Origin: JADKIH01 sp964595205
GTDB lineage: Bacteria > Bacteroidota > Bacteroidia > AKYH767-A > 2013-40CM-41-45
DNA: 64,000 bases
Reading direction: 5' to 3'
Assembly: GCA_964595205.1 (NCBI GenBank)
Contig: CAZQOQ010000013.1
Coordinates: 1-64,000, forward strand
A program made the translations under genes and the position numbers. Below, piece by piece: positions 17,270 through 24,943 of the stretch. Below the pieces are notes generated by a model. The model was not told the DNA's origin. It made no database searches and was given only the letters and a program-made list of their open reading frames with translations. Within the stretch, counting starts at the first letter, position 1; each line of letters begins with the position of its first letter.

Positions 17270-19096
17270 TCACCGCTTGCAGTATTTCTCGGAGTATTCC
17301 TTTGCTGTGGCATAACCCATTTCCGCAGCCTTTTTCCAGTCGATGCAGGCGCTATCCATTCGTTGGGTATAGTAGTAGCATACTCCCCTGTTGAAATATG
17401 ATTCTGAAAGATCAGGGTTAAGCTCGATTGCTTTGGCATAGTCTGCAAGCGCGTCTTTATAATTTTTCTGAAAAGTGTAACAAGTGGCCCGGCGCCTGTA
17501 AAGGTATTCGTTTGGACCGACAGCAATGGCTTTCCCATAATATTCTATCGACTTGTCCATTTCTCCTATCTCCGAATACAGGAATGCAAGATTATTCAGG
17601 TTTTCTGTATATACGGGTTTCAGTTGTTCGGCCTTCAGATAATCCCTGATCGCAGGCTCATAATTTTTCTTTGCAAAGTAAATCGTGGCCCTGCAGAAAT
17701 AAACTTCGGCTATCGTCGAATCCAGTTCAACCGATTTAATGTATGATTTCACGGCGCCATCCGGATCGCCGTTTACATTTTGAATTTTTCCGTATGTATA
17801 AAATGCATAAGCGGATGTGGGATTTCGAGCAACCACATCGGCAAACAGAGTTACGCTGCTTTGCCATCTTTTGATATAATCAAAACTCATATATGAAAAA
17901 ACAAGGGCGGCAATTATAATTGCGTAAGTTGTGTACGGTTTTAAGCGCTGTGCCGGATTGTTTCTGCCGTCTTTGATTATTACAAATAAATTCCCAACGA
18001 TCAATGCCAGCCCGATGTAAGGAACATATGAATAACGTTCAGAAACTATCACATATCCAACCGGAATGAGCTGAACGACCAGTATAATTGAAAACAGGTA
18101 AAAGAGTAAACCGGTAACGAGCGACTTTTTCATTTTACCTCCTTTGACGGCAAGGAATGCAAGTCCGGCTAAAACCAACGGACACAGATAAAAGTAAAAA
18201 GGAATTTCTTTAGGAGCATAATGCAGTACACATAAATCAAGCGGAAGTATAAACTTAACAATGTAATAGACCAAAGCATAGCTAACTACGAAGATCCTCT
18301 GGAATGGCGAATAGGGAACCATCGTCTCATCATTGATTGCGCCGGCAGCATTTTGCGACATGATTGCCAGAATTCCAAACAAGAGTGAGAGGAGAAAGAA
18401 TGGAATCTTTTCGGCGAGCATTTTCGCAGTCCATCTCCGGCCGGAATAATAATCGATGCAAAAAAGTACCAGGGGAAAAGTGACAGCGGCCGATTTTGAC
18501 ATCAGTGAAAAGAAGAAAAATAATATCGCCAGGATATACTGCCCGGTCTTAGGCTTTGAAATATAATTCAGGTACGAGATTAATCCCAGCAGGTAAAAAA
18601 ATGTATACAAAACATCCTTCTGTTCCGATATCCATACAACGGATTCGGCATGCATTGGATGTATTGCAAATATGAGCGAACCGATGATTCCGATTTCATT
18701 CCGGCCGGTAAGTTTTTTCAGAAAAACAAATGTCAGCACCGTATTCAACAGGTGAAACAACAGGCTGATGACATGAAACGGATATGCCTTTCCACCGAAA
18801 GCAACCCATTCGAAGGCATAAAGAATGGTAGTGAAAGGATGATAATTGCCGTTATAAAAAGAGGTGAATATTTTTACTACGCTGTCCCATCCGAGGGACT
18901 TGATAAATGGATTATCCTGTATGTAGACCTGGTCGTCGAGAGCGATGAAAATCCTGGTAAGGCTGTTTGTATATACCAGGAAGGTCAGAAACAAGATCAA
19001 TATCAGGTATAAATACGCATTTTCGGTTACACCTGCCTCAACCTTAACCGGCTTACCGGATTTTGAAACACCAGCGCCTGAATTTTTTCTATTCAT
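17270..19096 (-). CDS. TMTC-like membrane glycosyltransferase-fold protein with C-terminal TPRs
   Basis: A 608-residue protein with about ten hydrophobic helices (about 28-405) followed by four or five TPR motifs (about 420-600). The first loop has the DD motif in IALDDQVYIQDNP. Later loops carry NYHPFTT and HPMHAESVVWISEQKDVL, which characterise the GT-C fold TMTC-like family (CAZy GT105 and bacterial relatives) that moves a sugar from a polyprenol lipid to protein or glycan. Substrates of the bacterial members are mostly unknown. The gene converges on the SBBP protein gene (1 bp between stops) and is divergent from the secreted protein at 19229. A role in glycosylating exported proteins is only a suggestion from this setting. 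Confidence 0.78.
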   Translation of the reverse strand: MNRKNSGAGVSKSGKPVKVEAGVTENAYLYLILILFLTFLVYTNSLTRIFIALDDQVYIQDNPFIKSLGWDSVVKIFTSFYNGNYHPFTTILYAFEWVAFGGKAYPFHVISLLFHLLNTVLTFVFLKKLTGRNEIGIIGSLIFAIHPMHAESVVWISEQKDVLYTFFYLLGLISYLNYISKPKTGQYILAILFFFFSLMSKSAAVTFPLVLFCIDYYSGRRWTAKMLAEKIPFFLLSLLFGILAIMSQNAAGAINDETMVPYSPFQRIFVVSYALVYYIVKFILPLDLCVLHYAPKEIPFYFYLCPLVLAGLAFLAVKGGKMKKSLVTGLLFYLFSIILVVQLIPVGYVIVSERYSYVPYIGLALIVGNLFVIIKDGRNNPAQRLKPYTTYAIIIAALVFSYMSFDYIKRWQSSVTLFADVVARNPTSAYAFYTYGKIQNVNGDPDGAVKSYIKSVELDSTIAEVYFCRATIYFAKKNYEPAIRDYLKAEQLKPVYTENLNNLAFLYSEIGEMDKSIEYYGKAIAVGPNEYLYRRRATCYTFQKNYKDALADYAKAIELNPDLSESYFNRGVCYYYTQRMDSACIDWKKAAEMGYATAKEYSEKYCKR

Positions 19097-19138
19097 ATTT
19101 TATTCTCCCATCCAACCCTTTGGGACCCTGAATCGTCA

Positions 19139-19175
19139 TAATACATGTGAGGTGAATTTATGTTAACATGTATTA
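19139..19175. promoter_or_regulatory. Operator-like inverted repeat in a divergent intergenic region
   Basis: A perfect 10-bp inverted repeat (TAATACATGT at 19139-19148, ACATGTATTA at 19166-19175) with a 17-bp spacer. Each arm contains the palindrome ACATGT. It lies between divergent genes starting at 19096 (minus) and 19229 (plus), upstream of the -7 element at 19203. A regulator-binding role is inferred. Confidence 0.35.
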
Positions 19176-19202
19176 AAATTTACCTGTGCCTCGATTAATA
19201 TT

Positions 19203-19210
19203 TAAATTTG
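19203..19210 (+). promoter_or_regulatory. Probable -7 promoter element of the secreted protein gene
   Basis: TAAATTTG fits TAnnTTTG exactly, 18 bp before the ATG at 19229. There is no good TTG at -33. Confidence 0.45.
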
Positions 19211-19228
19211 CCTGATAAAGATAGATAA

Positions 19229-20848
19229 ATGAACAAACATTCAAATAGCTTATTCCCCGGCCTTTTTATCCTGTTCTTTTTAATTCTGTTGCAAAATAAA
19301 ACAACTGGCCAAAGCCTTTTTGTGAAGTGCATTGGAAGTATACGCAGCGATATTGGAATGGCCTGCCAGCCGACGAGTGACAAAGGCACAATCCTGCTTT
19401 CGGAGACGTCAACCAACGGCATGGATGTTCATTGCGGGATTACAAAGACTGATTCTAACGGAACGATGCAATGGACCAAACTCTTTATCATTGGTCAGTG
19501 GTCGGTGCCGCAAAATATACGTCAGACCAAAGACGAAGGTTATATCGTTTACGGAACGGCAACAGATTCAACATTTTTGAATAACAACAAACACTTTCTC
19601 TTTCTGCACATGACAAACATTTCAGGAGACAGAATTTGGGATAAAGATTTTTCACTCTCGGACAACGACATTGCTGTGAATCTCGTCGAAAGCAAATATG
19701 GCGGGTTTATTGCTTCTTCAATAGCTGATTATAACATCTCAGCATATCCCAAAGCAGCTATTACCAGGCTGGATGACGATGGTAATATCATCTGGTCAAA
19801 GCGTTATTCCTGCAACTACGGATTGATCCTTCAAAAAGCAATTGAATTACCGAACGGAAATATTTGCTTCACTGCTTATTCAGGAAATTTCAGCGCGAGT
19901 CCGTTCAATGATATAATCGTGACTATCCTCAATCAGAACGGCGACATTCTCTGGACCAAAAACTTCGGCAGCTATTACGATGATGAGCCCAATGCAATGG
20001 CAACAGACTCATCGAATGAAATATTTATAACGGGCAGAACATATTTTATAAACCGAGATTGGGATAGTTTTTTATTGAAACTCGACAGCATGGGAAATAT
20101 TCTTGTTTCAAAATTCTATGATGCGGGTACCAGCCAGGGTGAGATCATGCGATGTATTATAGCAAGAGATAACGGAACCTGTACCATGCTTGGCGACATC
20201 GGAGGGTTTAATGAAAGAGACATAAGCATGCTACATGTAGATGCGAATGGCTCGATTGTATCCGGAAAACTATATCCGTTGTCGCCCACTTTTACAAATT
20301 ATCCATACGACTTTTATACAACACATGACGGTGGCTTTATATTTACAGGAGACGTACGTTTACCTTCTGCATTGAGAGGAGCCATTCTTGTAAGGACAGA
20401 TCCGGATGGTAATGCATGGTGTTATAGTTCCCCGGCAAATTTCACAGAATACAATGCCTCATTTAATGATTCGGTGGTTTATTTAAGTACAATAATTTCT
20501 CCTGTGAATACCAGAAACGACTCCGCAACAATTCCGGTAAATTCATTCAGGAGCAGTACGGTCTGTGCGATGCCAACGGGTATCGATGATCGAGAAACAA
20601 ACGATAATTTTATTATAAATGTCTTCCCTAATCCCGCGTCTGATTTCGTGACGATTGAAACGAATCCTGTAAATCCTATTGAACATGTTACCATTTATAA
20701 TTTCGAAGGAGAAAAAGTAACTGAAATTATTTTTACTAAAAATGAAAAAATGATAATAGTGCCGATGGCGGAATTATCGCAAGGGATATATATGCTGGAC
20801 TGTTTTTCAAAGACAGGGTCTGAAAAAATTAAAATAATTAAATATTAA
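19229..20848 (+). CDS. Secreted T9SS-sorted protein with propeller-like repeats
   Basis: A 539-residue exported protein of unknown function. It has a signal peptide (about 1-28, ending TTG-Q). The body (about 30-430) consists of roughly 50-residue repeats with the pattern DGNIIWSKRY/NGDILWTKNFG followed by DEP-A-A-D/ITG, suggesting a beta-propeller related to SBBP proteins. The last about 75 residues are a T9SS type A sorting domain (NVFPNPASDFVTIE ... LSQGIYMLDCFSK). It is alone on its strand and followed by about 480 bp without a gene. It is similar in design to the protein at 14362. Confidence 0.82.
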   Translation: MNKHSNSLFPGLFILFFLILLQNKTTGQSLFVKCIGSIRSDIGMACQPTSDKGTILLSETSTNGMDVHCGITKTDSNGTMQWTKLFIIGQWSVPQNIRQTKDEGYIVYGTATDSTFLNNNKHFLFLHMTNISGDRIWDKDFSLSDNDIAVNLVESKYGGFIASSIADYNISAYPKAAITRLDDDGNIIWSKRYSCNYGLILQKAIELPNGNICFTAYSGNFSASPFNDIIVTILNQNGDILWTKNFGSYYDDEPNAMATDSSNEIFITGRTYFINRDWDSFLLKLDSMGNILVSKFYDAGTSQGEIMRCIIARDNGTCTMLGDIGGFNERDISMLHVDANGSIVSGKLYPLSPTFTNYPYDFYTTHDGGFIFTGDVRLPSALRGAILVRTDPDGNAWCYSSPANFTEYNASFNDSVVYLSTIISPVNTRNDSATIPVNSFRSSTVCAMPTGIDDRETNDNFIINVFPNPASDFVTIETNPVNPIEHVTIYNFEGEKVTEIIFTKNEKMIIVPMAELSQGIYMLDCFSKTGSEKIKIIKY

Positions 20849-20872
20849 TTTTGGCATGAGTTTAAAGAGCAC

Positions 20873-21168
20873 GCCCCTAACGGGCAATGTCATAAAGTTA
20901 AGCGAAATGGATCCTAAACAGGATCCTCAAATGAAATTTATTTATTTTATTCGTGTATTCGTGGCAATTTTAAAAATATTTGATTGCCACGAATGCACGA
21001 ATTTTTGAAAAATAACTTTTTATAATTCTTAACTTAATGACATTGCCCTAACGGGGCTAAGCGATCTTGTTTAGTCCAAAAGTTATCAGGAGAAGAGCCT
21101 TAACGGGCCTGACAATTCCATAAATTGACAACGAATAAATCATTTTACTTAACTAAATGACATTGCTC
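20873..21168. repeat. Nested inverted-repeat cluster in a 478-bp gene-free gap
   Basis: Outer arms (20873-20902 and 21028-21057) read CCCCTAACGGGCAATGTCA and its near complement. They enclose a second inverted repeat (20949-20968 with 20983-21002, 19 of 20 bases paired, ATTCGTGTATTCGTGGCAAT). A further partial copy of the right outer arm (CTTAACTAAATGACATTGC) is at 21148-21168, and short TAACGGG motifs repeat three times. No open frame of note occurs between 20849 and 21326. It looks like a composite of small dispersed repeats. Confidence 0.8.
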
Positions 21169-21326
21169 GAAGAACTTTGAAGTAATTCCTGAGCGGTCAG
21201 GTTTTGTGAAAATAATTTTGGGTAAAGCAATAATGAAAATTCAATTCATAAAACCCAACCTGTCGAAGTATAGAATAATAACTGAATAAAGTTGTATTTT
21301 TATAATACAATATATAATTTGTTGCT

Positions 21327-21830
21327 ATGAGAAAATTAATAAACATTTTTTTACTGGTTTCCATAATTTATTCATGCAGGAATTCACAAAAAGGTGAATC
21401 AAAAATAAACGAAACTCCAACAAGCCGAATGGAAAAATTCGGCTGGCTTCTGGGAAAATGGGAAAATAAAATCGACGAAGGGTTATTGATCGAAAGCTGG
21501 GAAAAAGAAAATGATTCTGTAATTAGCGGTAAAAGTTACCTGGCGAAAAAAGATGATACCCTGTTTTTCGAATCAATAGAGCTTAAAATCATGGACGGTA
21601 ATTTCTATTATGTTCCGACTGTAAAAAATCAAAATGATAATAAGCCGGTCTATTTCAAGCTTGTTTCAGAAGTGAATAATGAATTCATATTCGAAGATAA
21701 AGAACACGATTTTCCTCAACGGGTAATTTACAATAACCTTTCTAAAGATTCTTTATCAGCGAGAATTGAGGGAATGCAGGAGGGCCAGTTTCGGAAAGAG
21801 GAATTTGCTTTTAGGCGAAGTAATAATTAA
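21327..21830 (+). CDS. DUF6265-like lipoprotein
   Basis: A 167-residue probable lipoprotein: a hydrophobic leader ends in the lipobox IIYSC (Cys17). The mature domain starts with WLLGKWEN, has ESWEKENDSVISGKSY and ends near DKEHDFPQRVIYNNLSKDSL. This WLxGxW ... EHDFPQRIxY layout is that of DUF6265-type domains, small lipocalin-like beta barrels of unknown function common in Bacteroidota. The gene stands alone, flanked by repeat elements on both sides. The function is unknown. Confidence 0.75.
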   Translation: MRKLINIFLLVSIIYSCRNSQKGESKINETPTSRMEKFGWLLGKWENKIDEGLLIESWEKENDSVISGKSYLAKKDDTLFFESIELKIMDGNFYYVPTVKNQNDNKPVYFKLVSEVNNEFIFEDKEHDFPQRVIYNNLSKDSLSARIEGMQEGQFRKEEFAFRRSNN

Positions 21831-21839
21831 TTCTTAAAT

Positions 21840-21952
21840 ACTTCATAAATCAAAAATCGTTACTCCGCCAGTAGTCGGACAAGTCGATATACGAAATTCC
21901 AAATATGCAAAAGAATATCGAATATCGATTAACGATTTTTGATTTAAGAAGT
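21840..21952. repeat. Inverted repeat between convergent genes
   Basis: Arms at 21840-21862 and 21930-21952 match in 21 of 23 positions (ACTTCATAAATCAAAAATCG and its complement). The loop contains further CGATAT/ATATCG half-sites. It lies between the lipoprotein and cytochrome c genes and is probably a dispersed element acting at the ends of both. Confidence 0.85.
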
Positions 21953-21963
21953 TATTGCATTGC

Positions 21964-22590
21964 CTAGAGCTTTGCTATTTCATTAGGCGGCACATAAGCA
22001 TGAACCGAATTTTTAATAGGAGTCAGTGATTTAAAATATGCGAAGATGCATTTCAGGTCTTCGTCGGTCAATTGACTGATTTCCTGCCAAGGCATTGGAG
22101 GCATGATCGGTCGGCCGGCATCTACTCCCATAAATTTTCCGGTATGCAATATCTTCAGAAAAAGTTCTTCTGTCCAGGTACCGGTACCCGTGGCAGAATC
22201 AGGAGAAAGATTTGCTGCAAAAGAAACTCCCCATGGTCCTACCCAGGCAGTCATATCGCTGGAGCCGAGATACCATTTGTCCGGAGTAATTTCACTTGGA
22301 TCGATCTTAGGCAATTTCATTTCTGATGGTGATCCGCTCAGGAGTTTTGTTGTATCAGGAACCGGCCCATCGGGTGTCATGATCTTTGGCGAATGGCAAT
22401 CGTTGCAACCGCCTGCGTTTACCATGTATCTTCCACGCTCGATTTTTTCATCAAGTGTCATCTCTTTCTTTTCCGCAACAGTAGTAGTCGGTTGTTCCGG
22501 GGCAGGACCCGAACAGCCGATCCAGGTTAAAAATAATCCGGATGAAATCGCCAGAAAAGTTAACTTTAAATACTTTGGTTGTGTTTTCAT
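21964..22590 (-). CDS. Monoheme cytochrome c lipoprotein
   Basis: A 208-residue exported cytochrome c. A lipobox (TWIGC, Cys26) suggests lipid anchoring in the envelope. The single heme site is CNDCH (62-66), with a probable distal Met in the IMPPMPW segment (about 164-170). The pattern GRYMVNAGGCNDCHSP and LTDEDLKCIFAYFKSLTP is typical of class I, diheme-like periplasmic cytochromes of Bacteroidota. It should shuttle electrons, but the partner is unknown and no oxidase or dehydrogenase gene is adjacent. Confidence 0.88.
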   Translation of the reverse strand: MKTQPKYLKLTFLAISSGLFLTWIGCSGPAPEQPTTTVAEKKEMTLDEKIERGRYMVNAGGCNDCHSPKIMTPDGPVPDTTKLLSGSPSEMKLPKIDPSEITPDKWYLGSSDMTAWVGPWGVSFAANLSPDSATGTGTWTEELFLKILHTGKFMGVDAGRPIMPPMPWQEISQLTDEDLKCIFAYFKSLTPIKNSVHAYVPPNEIAKL

Positions 22591-22740
22591 GGTGCTTTTA
22601 TGTTTAATGTTTTTGTTTGGCGGATTAAAAATAATAGTTTTATGAATATAATCGCATTCTTGTTAAAATCCCGGGCCGTAATTTTCAACAACATCATCCT
22701 TTAAATTTTTCAATTTTCTCACTCTCAAAACCATAAATAG

Positions 22741-23433
22741 TTGAAAACTGATTTAATTCTACTTCATGGCGCTCTTGGCAGTAAGAATCAATTCGCTGAA
22801 TTGAAGAAATTAATGAAAAATAATTTCAACATCTTCACATTCAATTTTGAAGGACATGGAGGTGAACCTTCGTCCAGTGAATTTTCAACTCAATTATTTG
22901 CAGAAAACCTGTTGAAATTTATTGAGAACAACAATTTAAAAGGCTGCGACATTTTTGGATACAGCATGGGAGGATACGTGGCGCTTGAACTCGTATTCAA
23001 ACATCAGGGCCTCCTCAATAAAATTATAACTCTGGGAACGAAATTCAAATGGGACAAAACATCGGCAGAACAGGAAGCAAAGATGATGAACCCTGAAATC
23101 ATCGAAAAGAAGATTCCTCATTTTGCAGCAACACTGAAAGAGAGACATAAGCCTGAAGACTGGAAAGTCATCATGTCGAAGACCGCTCAACTGATGCTTA
23201 ACATGGCTAATGGTAAAGCGATGGACTTTTCGGATTTCGAAAAAATTAATAATGATGTTTTAATTATGATTGGTGATCTTGATAAAATGGCGACGAGGGA
23301 AGAATCTGAGAAAGTCAGCAGGCTGTTACCGAATGGGAAACTTCTTGTTTTGAAGAATACTCCGCATCCTATTGAAATGGTTGATACGGTGGTACTATCC
23401 GATGTTTTGAGGAATTTCTTTTCGCGGAAATAG
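22741..23433 (+). CDS. Alpha/beta-fold hydrolase
   Basis: A 230-residue cytoplasmic alpha/beta hydrolase. It has an oxyanion HGALGS loop near the N-terminus, the nucleophile elbow GYSMGG with Ser75, a probable acid Asp in IGDLDKMA (about 181) and the catalytic His in NTPHPIE (about 206). Size and order suggest a small esterase or a BioH/MenH-like enzyme; the substrate cannot be told. The start is TTG, because an in-frame TAG is directly before it and the first beta strand starts at once (KTDLILLHG). It is convergent with the ribosomal protein operon across a shared hairpin. Confidence 0.85.
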   Translation: MKTDLILLHGALGSKNQFAELKKLMKNNFNIFTFNFEGHGGEPSSSEFSTQLFAENLLKFIENNNLKGCDIFGYSMGGYVALELVFKHQGLLNKIITLGTKFKWDKTSAEQEAKMMNPEIIEKKIPHFAATLKERHKPEDWKVIMSKTAQLMLNMANGKAMDFSDFEKINNDVLIMIGDLDKMATREESEKVSRLLPNGKLLVLKNTPHPIEMVDTVVLSDVLRNFFSRK

Positions 23434-23444
23434 AACAAAATAAA

Positions 23445-23471
23445 AAAGGCAGAGAAAATCTCCGCCTTTAA
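23445..23471. terminator. Bidirectional terminator hairpin
   Basis: An 11-bp stem (AAAGGCAGAGA with TCTCCGCCTTT, one wobble) and a 3-nt loop lie between the convergent hydrolase and rplI. On the minus strand it is followed by a T6 tract, so it fits best as the terminator of the rpsF-rpsR-rplI operon. Confidence 0.75.
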
Positions 23472-23516
23472 CTATCATAATCATTACACTAATGAACGCA
23501 AACTAAAATCTTGCGA

Positions 23517-23963
23517 TTATTCAGCAATCACTTCGAAAGTAACCTTAGCCTTAATATCCTTATGCAGATTTACTGTAGCTGTATAAGTACCGAGAGCCTT
23601 GATGTGTTCTGTATCCAGGTGAATCTTCTTACGATCCACAACGACGCCCATCTTTGAAAGAGCATCGGCGATCTGTAGCGCATTCACTGAACCGAAAATC
23701 TTTCCGCTCTCTCCTACTTTAGCACCAACTTTAATGGTAAGCGCTTCGAGTTGCTTGGCAACTGATTCTGCATCACCTTTAATCTTCTGTGCCTTGTGCG
23801 AACGCTGCTTCATAGTTTCAGCAAGCATCTTGCGGTTTGATTCGCTGGCTATAGCTGCAAGCCCGTTTGGTATGAGATAATTTCTCGCATAACCGGGACG
23901 AACTTTTACGATTTCATCGGCATAGCCGAGATTATCCATGTCTTGTTTTAAAATAACTTCCAT
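23517..23963 (-). CDS. rplI: 50S ribosomal protein L9
   Basis: A 148-residue L9, which binds 23S rRNA domain V and extends from the L1 side of the large subunit. The signature GYARNYLIPNGLA is at about 24-36, followed by the long connecting helix and the C-terminal RNA-binding domain. Full length. Last gene of the S6-S18-L9 operon, 12 bp after rpsR. Confidence 0.98.
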   Translation of the reverse strand: MEVILKQDMDNLGYADEIVKVRPGYARNYLIPNGLAAIASESNRKMLAETMKQRSHKAQKIKGDAESVAKQLEALTIKVGAKVGESGKIFGSVNALQIADALSKMGVVVDRKKIHLDTEHIKALGTYTATVNLHKDIKAKVTFEVIAE

Positions 23964-23975
23964 CTTCTGTCCTCC

Positions 23976-24242
23976 TTATTTTAAAAGATCTGAAACATAA
24001 GGCATGAGCGCCAGGTGACGTGACCGCTTTATTGCCTGTCCGACTTTACGCTGAAACTTTAATGATGTACCTGTCAAACGACGAGGAAGGACTTTTCCCT
24101 GTTCGTTTACAAACTTCATCAGGAATGTTGCATCCTTATAGTCGATGTACTTGATACCGCTCTTCTTGAAGCGGCAGTATTTCTTTTTTGTCGTGTCAAC
24201 CGCAGGTGGGTTGAGGTAACGAACTTCATTTCCTGTTGCCAT
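23976..24242 (-). CDS. rpsR: 30S ribosomal protein S18
   Basis: An 88-residue S18, which pairs with S6 on the small-subunit platform. It has the conserved YCRFKKSGIKYIDYKD segment and the RRLTGTSLKFQRKVGQAIKRSRHLALMPY core (here about 55-83). Nine bp after rpsF, 12 bp before rplI. Confidence 0.98.
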   Translation of the reverse strand: MATGNEVRYLNPPAVDTTKKKYCRFKKSGIKYIDYKDATFLMKFVNEQGKVLPRRLTGTSLKFQRKVGQAIKRSRHLALMPYVSDLLK

Positions 24243-24251
24243 GTTCCTTGT

Positions 24252-24617
24252 TTAAGCGATTGATTTTTCTTCTTCTTTCTTCAAAGCCGCATTCCTGCGC
24301 TTTTTCTCAGCGTAAGCGATTGCATGCTTGTCCAGCCTTACGGTCAGGAAGCGAAGCACCCGCTCATCTCTTTTAAATTCAGTCTCGAGTTTGTTGATCA
24401 TCTCGCCCTGAGCTTTAAATTCGATCAGATAGTAAAACCCGGTGTTTTTTTTCTGGATCGGGTAAGCCAGTTTGCGCAATCCCCAGTTGTTTTCATAAAC
24501 AATTTCGGATCCGCCATCGGCGGAGAGGATTTTCTTGAATTTGGTGACTGTATCCATCATCTGTTCCTCCGAAAGAACAGGCGTCATGATAAATACCACC
24601 TCATATTGATTTAACAT
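24252..24617 (-). CDS. rpsF: 30S ribosomal protein S6
   Basis: A 121-residue S6 with the N-terminal YEVVFIMTPVLSEEQ strand-helix and WGLRKLAYPIQKKNTGFYYLIEF core, ending in a charged tail rich in Lys/Glu. First gene of the operon, with a textbook promoter (TTG, 19 bp, TACATTTG) upstream. As usual in Bacteroidota there is no ssb or priB gene between rpsF and rpsR. Confidence 0.98.
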   Translation of the reverse strand: MLNQYEVVFIMTPVLSEEQMMDTVTKFKKILSADGGSEIVYENNWGLRKLAYPIQKKNTGFYYLIEFKAQGEMINKLETEFKRDERVLRFLTVRLDKHAIAYAEKKRRNAALKKEEEKSIA

Positions 24618-24642
24618 TTTTACGGAGATTTTTTATGGGCTG

Positions 24643-24672
24643 CAAATGTAGAAAAATTCCCTTTAAATCCAA
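24643..24672 (-). promoter_or_regulatory. Promoter of the rpsF-rpsR-rplI operon
   Basis: Read on the minus strand: TTG (24672-24670), exactly 19 bp, then TACATTTG (24650-24643), an exact Bacteroidota -33/-7 pair 26 bp before the rpsF ATG. Confidence 0.85.
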
Positions 24673-24750
24673 GGGAGAAACTGAAATTTGAAGACATTTT
24701 ATCGATGATTTTGATAAGATAGTAAAAAGTCCAGAGAAAAACAGAATATA

Positions 24751-24770
24751 TTATGAACAATGGTTCATAA
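24751..24770. promoter_or_regulatory. Palindromic operator candidate upstream of paaZ
   Basis: TTATGAAC-AATG-GTTCATAA is an inverted repeat with perfect 8-bp arms, ending 4 bp before the -33 element of the paaZ promoter. Its size and symmetry suit a TetR-like or similar dimeric regulator. Which regulator is not known. Confidence 0.5.
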
Positions 24771-24774
24771 CTTC

Positions 24775-24804
24775 TTGACTTGACAGGAAGTTAAACTATC
24801 TTTG
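24775..24804 (+). promoter_or_regulatory. Promoter of paaZ
   Basis: TTG (24775-24777), 19 bp, TATCTTTG (24797-24804): an exact Bacteroidota consensus promoter. It leaves a leader of about 135 nt before the paaZ ATG. The 326-bp divergent gap 24618-24943 holds only these regulatory sites. Confidence 0.8.
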
Positions 24805-24943
24805 TAGCTCACATTTTCCAAATATTTTTTGACAGGCCTTATTCCTTAATTCATTGAAATTGAGTCTCAGGGCAGCCCAGCCGGCTTATTCCAACGCCGG
24901 GTTGAAGTTGTATCCTCCTGAAATTGTGATTTAATAAAACATT

